DNA of 64,000 bases, taken from the NCBI RefSeq assembly GCF_003352185.1, contig NZ_CP029608.1, forward strand, positions 248,001 to 312,000, written 5' to 3'. The DNA is from Pseudomonas kribbensis. Its GTDB lineage: Bacteria; Pseudomonadota; Gammaproteobacteria; Pseudomonadales; Pseudomonadaceae. A model generated the notes under the pieces. The model was given only the letters and a program-made list of their open reading frames with translations. It was not told the origin of the DNA and did not search any database. The translations under genes were made by a program, and so were the position numbers. Positions within the stretch are counted from its first letter, which is position 1. Every line of letters begins with the position of its first letter. Shown here piece by piece: positions 57,778-64,000 of this stretch.

Positions 57778-58578
57778 TTATCGTGCGGACACGACAGTCA
57801 TCCGCGAAACCACCGGCAACTTGGCCAGCAGCCCGAAAATCGGCGCCGTGACCTTCAGCCAGAAGTTCGCCGCGTGATAGGCAAACGGCGTGTAGTAACC
57901 CCAGCCCAACGCCCACACCGCCAGCAGCAGGCCACCGATGTAATCGTCCTGGCCCCAGTGCGCACCGGCCACCAGGCGCGGCAGCATGAACAGCAGCGCC
58001 AGGCCCCAGACCGTCAGGAACTGGCCGGCTGAGCGACTGAACACACCCATGAACAACGCCCAGATCAGCAGCACCGAAGCATGGTCACCGGGAAAGCTCT
58101 GGCTCGAGCGATCCTTCAGCTCAAAGGTCTTCTCCAGATGCGGGAAATAGTCGCTCATATGGACGGCGCCTTCGAGCACCATGGAGGGGCTGTTGTGTTG
58201 CCAGCCCATGTGGTCGGCGAATTTGGAAAACAGCGCGCGGATCACCACCATCAGCAGCAGGATCGAGAAAAATCCGAAGAACGCGCGACGTACGTCAATC
58301 GCCTTGAACACCCAGTCGCCCTTGATCAGCAGCGTCAGCAGAATCAGTCCGACGACAACGTCGAACGGGCGCAGACTTGCAATTGCCCAGATGTGGAGCC
58401 ATATGGGGTTGCTGGCCAGCGGAGTATTGAGTGAGCGGAACAGCCACTCGTCGAAAACCACACACAGCATCTGGCCTGTAGGCCATAACCAGAAAGCCAG
58501 TAGTGCCAATGGCACCGCATTGCAGAGAACCAGCCGGCCGAGGTTCCACCTTGATTGGAACAAACCCGGATTGTTCAT
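57778..58578 (-). CDS. PAP2-family membrane phosphatase
   Basis: The protein has 266 residues from the ATG at 58578, with GGGAGG upstream; an extension to 58611 is unneeded. Several membrane helices are present. The phosphatase motifs are KDRSSQSFPGDHASVLLI (PSGH-like) and RLVAGAHWGQDDYIGG (SRxxxxxHxxxD-like). Homologues in the lipid A 1-phosphatase/undecaprenyl-diphosphatase group act on lipid phosphates in the periplasm. The substrate is not certain. Confidence 0.88.
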   Translation of the reverse strand: MNNPGLFQSRWNLGRLVLCNAVPLALLAFWLWPTGQMLCVVFDEWLFRSLNTPLASNPIWLHIWAIASLRPFDVVVGLILLTLLIKGDWVFKAIDVRRAFFGFFSILLLMVVIRALFSKFADHMGWQHNSPSMVLEGAVHMSDYFPHLEKTFELKDRSSQSFPGDHASVLLIWALFMGVFSRSAGQFLTVWGLALLFMLPRLVAGAHWGQDDYIGGLLLAVWALGWGYYTPFAYHAANFWLKVTAPIFGLLAKLPVVSRMTVVSAR

Positions 58579-58682
58579 AAAATGCCTCCCGTGGCTGAAC
58601 ATAGGCATCAAAATGGATGCCAGAAGCGCGGGATTTTCATTCTTTGTAACCTTTTTGTCATTAAAATCAGATACCTAGACCT

Positions 58683-59585
58683 ATGACCGATTTCCTCGAT
58701 ACCGATTACACCCAACGCTTCATCTTCGATGACAGCGACACGCGCGGCGAACTGGTGTCGCTGGAGCGCAGCTACGCCGAAGTGCTCGCCAAGCACCCGT
58801 ATCCGGAGCCGGTTGCGCAGTTGCTGGGCGAGTTCATGGCTGCCGCGTCGTTGCTGGTGGGCACCCTGAAATTCGATGGTTTGCTGATTCTTCAGGCGCG
58901 CTCCGAAGGCCCGATTCCGCTGCTGATGATCGAGTGCTCCAGCGAGCGCGAAATCCGTGGCCTGGCCCGTTACGAGGCAGACCTGATCGCTCCTGACGCA
59001 ACCCTCGCCGACCTGATGCCCAACGGCGTTCTGGCCCTGACGATCGACCCGACCGTCGGCCAGCGTTATCAGGGCATCGTCGATCTCGACGGCGAAACCC
59101 TGTCCGACTGCTTCACCAACTACTTCGTCATGTCCCAGCAGGTCGGCACCCGCTTCAAACTGTGCGCCGACGGCCGTCGCGCCCGTGGCCTGCTGCTGCA
59201 GCAACTGCCTGCCGATCGCCTGAAAGATGAAGAAGAACGCGCCGCCAGCTGGCAGCACATCACCGCGCTGGGCAACACCCTGACCGCTGATGAACTGTTG
59301 AGCCTGGACAACGAAACCGTCCTGCATCGCCTCTACCATGAAGAGCAGGTTCGTCTGTTCGATGTGCAGAAACTGCGCTTCCACTGCAGCTGCTCCCGCG
59401 AGCGTTCGGGCAATGCACTGGTCAGCCTGGGTCTGGAAGATGCGCAGCAATTGGTGGCCGAACAGGGTGGCAGCGTCGAGATCGATTGCCAGTTCTGCAA
59501 CCAGCGTTACCTGTTCGATGCGGCGGATATCGCTCAATTGTTCGCTGGCGCGGGCGTCGAGACGCCGTCAGATACCCGGCACTAA
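58683..59585 (+). CDS. hslO: Hsp33 redox-regulated chaperone
   Basis: The protein has 300 residues. The C-terminal redox switch has Cys pairs [10 protein letters not shown] and [11 protein letters not shown], the four zinc ligands that oxidise to activate the holdase. The N-terminal domain starts [19 protein letters not shown]. It lies between the PAP2 gene and pckA, the conserved Pseudomonas order. Confidence 0.95.
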   Translation: MTDFLDTDYTQRFIFDDSDTRGELVSLERSYAEVLAKHPYPEPVAQLLGEFMAAASLLVGTLKFDGLLILQARSEGPIPLLMIECSSEREIRGLARYEADLIAPDATLADLMPNGVLALTIDPTVGQRYQGIVDLDGETLSDCFTNYFVMSQQVGTRFKLCADGRRARGLLLQQLPADRLKDEEERAASWQHITALGNTLTADELLSLDNETVLHRLYHEEQVRLFDVQKLRFHCSCSRERSGNALVSLGLEDAQQLVAEQGGSVEIDCQFCNQRYLFDAADIAQLFAGAGVETPSDTRH

Positions 59586-59766
59586 AACGGTTCAGCGCAG
59601 GTAAATTCACTGCTCAACGACGGAATAACGCCGTTACGACGGGAGGGCCCTACTCTTTTTGGGCTTTTCTGGCATAATCCGGCCCACTTTTTTCGCGGTA
59701 GTAGTGCACGACTTTCTACTACAAAACGTTTGGAGCACACTCGGCCACTGGCCGACGGGGAACCTC

Positions 59767-61308
59767 ATGACGCAAGCCAATAACGCCGTGTACACCGATC
59801 TGAGTGTTGATGATCTGGTAAAAGAAGCCCTGAAACGCGGTGAAGGCGAGCTTGCCGATACCGGCGCTCTGGTTGTTCGCACCGGTCACCGCACCGGCCG
59901 TTCGCCAGTCGACCGTTTCATCGTTGAAGAGCCTTCCACCCAGGACGCGATTGCCTGGGGCCCGATCAACCGCAAGTTCCCGGCCGACAAGTTCGACGCG
60001 CTGTGGGCTCGTGTCGAGGCGTTCAACAACGCGCAAGAGCATTTCGTTTCCCACGTGCATGTAGGCGCGGCCGAAGATCACTACCTGGCCGTGAAGATGA
60101 CCACCCAGACTGCCTGGCAGAACCTGTTCGGTCGTTGCCTGTTCATCAACCCGGCCCAGTACAACCCGGCCGGTCGTGAAGAGTGGCAAGTGCTGAACGT
60201 CGCCAACTTCGAGTGCGTGCCTGAGCGTGACGGCACCAACTCCGACGGTTGCGTGATCCTGAACTTCGCCCAGAAGAAAGTGCTGATCGCCGGCATGCGT
60301 TACGCCGGTGAAATGAAGAAAGCCATGTTCTCGGTGCAGAACTTCCTGCTGCCGGCTTCCGACGTGCTGCCAATGCACTGCGCTGCCAACATCGGCGAAG
60401 CAGGCGACGTGACCCTGTTCTTCGGTCTGTCCGGCACCGGCAAGACCACCCTGTCGGCCGACGAAAGCCGTTACCTGATCGGTGACGACGAACACGGCTG
60501 GGGTGAAGGCGTTGTCTTCAACATCGAAGGCGGCTGCTACGCCAAGTGCATCGACTTGTCCGAGAAGAACGAGCCGGTCATCTGGAAAGCCATCAAGCAC
60601 GGCGCAGTCCTGGAAAACGTCGTGATCGACGATGCCAAGCACGCCGACTACGCCGATGTCAGCCTGACCCAGAACAGCCGCGCAGCCTACCCGCTGGAGC
60701 ACGTTGCCAAGCGTTCCGAGAAGAACCTGGGCGGCGAGCCGAACGCTGTAATCTTCCTGACCTGCGACCTGACCGGCGTACTGCCGCCAGTGTCGATCCT
60801 GAACAACGAGCAGGCGGCCTACCACTTCCTGTCCGGCTACACCGCACTGGTGGGCTCGACTGAAATGGGTTCGGGCAGCGGCATCAAGTCGACCTTCTCC
60901 ACCTGCTTCGGCGCACCGTTCTTCCCGCGTCCGGCTGGCGAATACGCTGAGCTGCTGATCAAGCGCATCAAGGGCTTCGGCTCCAAGGTCTACCTGGTCA
61001 ACACCGGCTGGACCGGCGGTGGCTACGGCGTCGGCAAACGCTTCAACATCCCGACCACCCGCGCCGTGATCGCAGCGATCCAGAGCGGTGCCCTGGTCGG
61101 TGCCGAAACCGAACACCTGGATACCATCAACCTGGACGTGCCGCTGGCCGTACCGGGCGTCGAAACCAACCTGCTCAACCCGCGCAACACTTGGGCTGAC
61201 AAGGCTGCGTACGACGAAGCTGCCAAAGCACTGGCCGGTCTGTTCATCGAGAACTTCAAGAAGTTCGACGTGAGCGACGCGATCAAGGCTGCCGGGCCTA
61301 AGTTGTAA
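59767..61308 (+). CDS. pckA: Phosphoenolpyruvate carboxykinase (ATP)
   Basis: The protein has 513 residues from the ATG at 59767 ([20 protein letters not shown]); the frame is open back to 59659 without a ribosome site. Kinase-1 [15 protein letters not shown] and kinase-2 [12 protein letters not shown] motifs bind ATP and metal. It converts oxaloacetate to phosphoenolpyruvate for gluconeogenesis. A 180-bp gap separates it from hslO, with a 7-base inverted repeat (GTAGTAG/CTACTAC) at 59698-59722 in its leader. Confidence 0.96.
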   Translation: MTQANNAVYTDLSVDDLVKEALKRGEGELADTGALVVRTGHRTGRSPVDRFIVEEPSTQDAIAWGPINRKFPADKFDALWARVEAFNNAQEHFVSHVHVGAAEDHYLAVKMTTQTAWQNLFGRCLFINPAQYNPAGREEWQVLNVANFECVPERDGTNSDGCVILNFAQKKVLIAGMRYAGEMKKAMFSVQNFLLPASDVLPMHCAANIGEAGDVTLFFGLSGTGKTTLSADESRYLIGDDEHGWGEGVVFNIEGGCYAKCIDLSEKNEPVIWKAIKHGAVLENVVIDDAKHADYADVSLTQNSRAAYPLEHVAKRSEKNLGGEPNAVIFLTCDLTGVLPPVSILNNEQAAYHFLSGYTALVGSTEMGSGSGIKSTFSTCFGAPFFPRPAGEYAELLIKRIKGFGSKVYLVNTGWTGGGYGVGKRFNIPTTRAVIAAIQSGALVGAETEHLDTINLDVPLAVPGVETNLLNPRNTWADKAAYDEAAKALAGLFIENFKKFDVSDAIKAAGPKL

Positions 61309-61327
61309 GACTTAGTTCTGGTGAATG

Positions 61328-61358
61328 AAAAAGCCGCCTCTTGTGGGCGGCTTTTTTT
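61328..61358 (+). terminator. Rho-independent terminator of pckA
   Basis: AAAAAGCCGCC and its complement (61346-61356) around TCTTGTG, followed by more T residues. Confidence 0.95.
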
Positions 61359-61487
61359 GTGGGTGATGGGTTGGATGTCATCATCAGACCAACTGCCATT
61401 ATTCCCGCAAAGTTCGCGTTAAACAGCCAGAATAATGCCACTTAAGAAGCCGTGAGTTCTAAACGCCGCTCTTTTTCTCTTCAGCCT

Positions 61488-61760
61488 TCATAGCCATTGC
61501 CGCCTGGTATGCAGTACTCGCAGCATCTCCACAGCATCAACTTTGATTGTGTAGATGATGTAGTAGTTTGGGGTGACAACTATTTCGCGGGTGTCTTGCG
61601 CGATCCCTCTTTTGTATAAAGCTGGGTGCTGGCGGACGCTTTCTCCCTTCGATTCGAAAAGCTCATCGAGCCTAATCGCTGCAACGGGATTTTCCTGTCC
61701 GATACGCTCCATGATGTTGTCTCGGTCATCCAGCGCCTCTTGGCGCCAGACCAACCTCAT
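61488..61760 (-). CDS. parE: ParE/RelE-family toxin
   Basis: The protein has 90 residues from the ATG that overlaps the antitoxin stop (TGATG). RelE/ParE features: MRLVWRQEALDDRDNIMERI, HPALYKRGIAQDTREIVV and NYYIIYTIKVDAVEMLRVLH. The last part and the absence of clear RelE catalytic residues favour ParE (gyrase poison), but this is not certain. It is the second gene of an antitoxin-toxin operon. Confidence 0.88.
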   Translation of the reverse strand: MRLVWRQEALDDRDNIMERIGQENPVAAIRLDELFESKGESVRQHPALYKRGIAQDTREIVVTPNYYIIYTIKVDAVEMLRVLHTRRQWL

Positions 61761-62203
61761 CAACGTACTCGCTGACGCAGGGCATCACGCTTGGCGGCAA
61801 ATATCCTGCGAGCGTCTTCATCGCTGACGCTGGGTCTTGGGTCATCAATGCTGATTTGTACCTGTTGCTTGACCCATTCTTCATACGCAGCGGCTTCATG
61901 AGCTTGTTTCATCGCTTCGGCGCGATCAGGGCGAGCATAGGTTTTTATTTGAAGAGGGTCATAACTGGTGGTGTCCACATCGAAGTGATTGATACCCACT
62001 CCTTGCAGATAGGTCACCAGCGTTTCGAACCGCTTGAACAGTCGCACCTGACCACTGCGTTGTGCTGCCAGTGAATACTCTTTGCTTCCTTGCTGAATTT
62101 GAATCGACCAGCCACCGGGCTTGGCAACGATATGTGCGCTACTGATCGAACCGTTCTCAAACAGTCGGGTGAGAGTGCTGTGATCAATGGTTTCAGTGGT
62201 CAT
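61760..62203 (-). CDS. Antitoxin of the ParE-type toxin, unusual long form
   Basis: The protein has 147 residues from the ATG at 62203; an extension to 62263 is less likely. The C-terminal 40 residues (SIDDPRPSVSDEDARRIFAA) look like the toxin-binding tail of ParD-like antitoxins. The first 100 residues are not a typical ribbon-helix-helix; they include IVAKPGGWSIQIQQGSKEYS and a helical RLFKRFETLVTYLQG segment. It is translationally coupled to the toxin gene. Confidence 0.75.
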   Translation of the reverse strand: MTTETIDHSTLTRLFENGSISSAHIVAKPGGWSIQIQQGSKEYSLAAQRSGQVRLFKRFETLVTYLQGVGINHFDVDTTSYDPLQIKTYARPDRAEAMKQAHEAAAYEEWVKQQVQISIDDPRPSVSDEDARRIFAAKRDALRQRVR

Positions 62204-62360
62204 GAAGGCAAGCCCTTGGTTGAACAATGGCTCCCATCGTACGCAATCAATAATAGTTTGCAAAATTCAGGTCCTTAAAGTTTTGCGCCGGAAATGCCAG
62301 CGTCAGTGTTCTGGATAGAGGCAGGCAGTTCTAGCCATGAACACGCCTGCCCGAAGTTCG

Positions 62361-62660
62361 TCAGGCCGGGGCTTTCCAGCTCAGCATTTTCTGCTGGGCG
62401 ACTTGCAGCAGGTCACAGCCGTCTTTGGTCAACAGGTAGAGGGCGTGGGTGATGTGCGGGATGTCTTCGACGTCGGCGTGTTTGAAGCAGAGGCAGTAGA
62501 GGGTTTGCAGCAGGTCGCTGGAAGCACGCAGGCGCTGGACGGCGCATTCGAGGATGTCTTGCGGGTTGGCATCGGTGTCGATGACCAAGGGCTTGGTGTC
62601 GGTGAGGTTGGAGTCGAGTGGACGGTAGCGATCGGAGTGGAGCTCGTTCCATGATTTCAT
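62361..62660 (-). CDS. Small Pseudomonas protein, DUF3077/DUF6124-like
   Basis: The protein has 99 residues from an ATG at 62660; an ATG at 62681 would add seven. The helical C-terminus (DILECAVQRLRASSDLLQTL and ITHALYLLTKDGCDLLQVAQ) resembles the DUF3077 group abundant in Pseudomonas, of unknown function. The exact family is uncertain. Confidence 0.6.
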   Translation of the reverse strand: MKSWNELHSDRYRPLDSNLTDTKPLVIDTDANPQDILECAVQRLRASSDLLQTLYCLCFKHADVEDIPHITHALYLLTKDGCDLLQVAQQKMLSWKAPA

Positions 62661-62663
62661 TTT

Positions 62664-63003
62664 TTCTATCTCTGTAGGCATCGATGAACCGCTGCTACCG
62701 TGACCAAGCGGTGGAGGCGGACTGTGTTCAAGTTGGTCAAACCGGCAGAGATAACCCGGTACGCCGAAGCGTCCCAAACACAGCCCGCCATAGAGCGTGC
62801 CGACAGAAAGAGGTCGGCAGCATACAAGGGCATGCATCAGTTATCTCTGTTTTTCAGGTGACCAAACCTGAATCGCTGATTGGGCAGCGACAGTCACAAC
62901 TATAGGTTTCGACCTAACGGCGCCGATAGAAGACAAGGCGCCGCTGCGTGTAGGAACGGGATGCAGATTCGAGCAGGCCGTTCCTACAGATCAATCACGG
63001 TGT
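62664..63003. repeat. Intergenic region with an 11-base inverted repeat
   Basis: About 340 bp with no supported gene. TGTAGGAACGG at 62949-62959 pairs with its complement at 62978-62988, a REP-like element. The stretch 62700-62900 has no convincing ORF or motif beyond likely promoter sequence for the small minus-strand gene. Confidence 0.6.
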
Positions 63004-64000
63004 TCAACGAATCGCTCTATACGCCTCAACATCCAGCACACTCGTCGTCAGCCCGGTCGCCGGGGTGTAGATCGTGCCTTTCACCGTCGAGAACGGGACG
63101 CCCTTGCTGCCCAGCGACACATAGCGTTCGCCTTGGTCCAGTTCGGTGAACCAGGTGTAGGAGCACTTCTCCATGGCTTTGTATTTCGCTGCCTCATTGA
63201 CGATGGCGGCGGTGTGGTTTCGAAGGTCGGCGTCAGTAAGGTTGAGGTTCTTGTCGAGCACGGTGCCCCAGCGTTTCAGGCACACCTCGGCAAAGTGACG
63301 GACAATCAGGCCAGGTTCGGCCACAACCTTCGGACCACTGACGCCATCGGCCGAAGCATTGCCGACCAGGGTGGCGTGACGTCCGGGCATGGGGAAAATG
63401 CTGGTTTTGGTGCCGGTTGCGGTTTGTGGGATGACGCAGCTGAAACCCTTGGAGCGTTCGTCCCGAGCATAAAAGCCCACGTACTCTTTGACGTTGTAAT
63501 TGAGCTTTACCCGGTGTTCCTGAAAGTTACCGATACCGGGCACAGGATCAATGGCAAAGATATTCACCGGAATATTTTGAAGCGCACTGTCGTTGAACAT
63601 GGCATTGGCCAGCATATGGCAACTAATGCCGCCACGGCTCCAGCCCACCAGATTGACCTTTGTTGGAATGACACCGTCCTTGCGGAAAGTTTTAATGATC
63701 TGCTCCTGTAACTTCTGTTGCGTGACGCTGCGCTCGCCATAGTTATATTTGCGCCATAGCCAGGAACCTTCGACCTTTACATCTTCAATCGGAATGCCGG
63801 CAGCCTTGAGGCGGTTGTATTCTGCTTCGGTCAACTGCTCGCGCTGCCAGTCGCACTTACCTTTGATGATGTTCATCGCGTGCTGGACGTTTTCCTCCCA
63901 GCCCTTGCCGAACAGGGTTCCGCTGAGACCATAGTCCTTGGATTTGGTGAACAGATCATCGGCCTGCAGGTTGCTGGTGCCGGGGCCATCGACCACGATC
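63004..64000 (-). CDS. Alpha/beta-hydrolase-like protein, N-terminus outside window
   Basis: About 330 C-terminal residues are visible; the frame is open to the window edge and the apparent GTG at 63996 may be internal. The segment KVNLVGWSRGGISCHMLANA holds a G-x-S-x-G nucleophile elbow (GWSRG), and IFAIDPVPGIGNF could supply the acid. A His in MPGRHATLVGN is a candidate third residue. The general look resembles phospholipase-like or DUF2235-type proteins sometimes delivered by type VI secretion. I do not recognise it firmly. Confidence 0.7.
   Translation of the reverse strand, partial: IVVDGPGTSNLQADDLFTKSKDYGLSGTLFGKGWEENVQHAMNIIKGKCDWQREQLTEAEYNRLKAAGIPIEDVKVEGSWLWRKYNYGERSVTQQKLQEQIIKTFRKDGVIPTKVNLVGWSRGGISCHMLANAMFNDSALQNIPVNIFAIDPVPGIGNFQEHRVKLNYNVKEYVGFYARDERSKGFSCVIPQTATGTKTSIFPMPGRHATLVGNASADGVSGPKVVAEPGLIVRHFAEVCLKRWGTVLDKNLNLTDADLRNHTAAIVNEAAKYKAMEKCSYTWFTELDQGERYVSLGSKGVPFSTVKGTIYTPATGLTTSVLDVEAYRAIR

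Overview
The window is about 64 kb of GC-rich chromosome from a Pseudomonas, most likely of the P. fluorescens group. The basis is gene content and order (pckA, hslO, PAP2 phosphatase, hslR, rimB-rimK, envZ/ompR, tex, thioesterase, gshA), protein similarity recognised by eye, and REP/REPIN inverted repeats between genes. I see no rRNA, tRNA, insertion sequence or CRISPR array.

The left two thirds (1-48.4 kb) is dominated by acquisition of sulfur from organic sources. From left to right: a LysR regulator divergent from a TonB-dependent receptor and a periplasmic arylsulfotransferase-type protein (1-4.6 kb); a small avidin-like protein (4.8-5.1 kb); a TonB-ExbB-ExbD energising complex (5.5-7.5 kb); a small alpha/beta hydrolase, an unusual sigma-54 activator and a MetQ-like binding protein with a candidate sigma-54 promoter (7.6-10.2 kb); a polar amino-acid ABC importer (10.6-13.6 kb); an AAA ATPase and a TriABC-type RND pump with two adaptors (13.6-20.1 kb); a desulfurisation operon with two SfnB-type oxidoreductases, an LLM flavin monooxygenase and a MetQNI-type importer (20.9-27.4 kb); the cystine importer tcyJLN, D-cysteine desulfhydrase dcyD and serine acetyltransferase epsC (28.8-33.4 kb); a BetT choline transporter; a HicAB module; a LacI-controlled operon of TonB receptor, LLM monooxygenase and aldo/keto reductase (36.9-42.7 kb); an AT-richer two-gene insertion with an XRE-ImmA metallopeptidase (42.8-44.7 kb); and tauABCD for taurine (44.8-48.4 kb).

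The right third (48.6-61.3 kb) is conserved housekeeping: gshA, thioesterase, tex, ompR-envZ, rimK-rimB, hslR, PAP2 phosphatase, hslO and pckA. The last 2.7 kb is accessory: a ParE-type toxin with its antitoxin, a small Pseudomonas protein and a hydrolase-like protein cut by the window edge.

A coherent reading (inference) is that outer-membrane receptors powered by TonB-ExbBD take up sulfate esters or sulfonates, ABC importers carry them inward, flavin and 2-oxoglutarate oxygenases release sulfite, and cystine uptake plus EpsC feed cysteine and then glutathione synthesis (gshA). A 12-bp A/T-rich box recurs upstream of several of these units. The most unusual items are a tiny ORF and hairpin in the leader of the sfnB operon, a 30-codon gene near 10.3 kb, the sigma-54 activator lacking both a canonical GAFTGA loop and a visible HTH, the LacI/TonB/LLM/AKR operon with a perfect operator, and the XRE-ImmA pair preceded by evenly spaced repeats.
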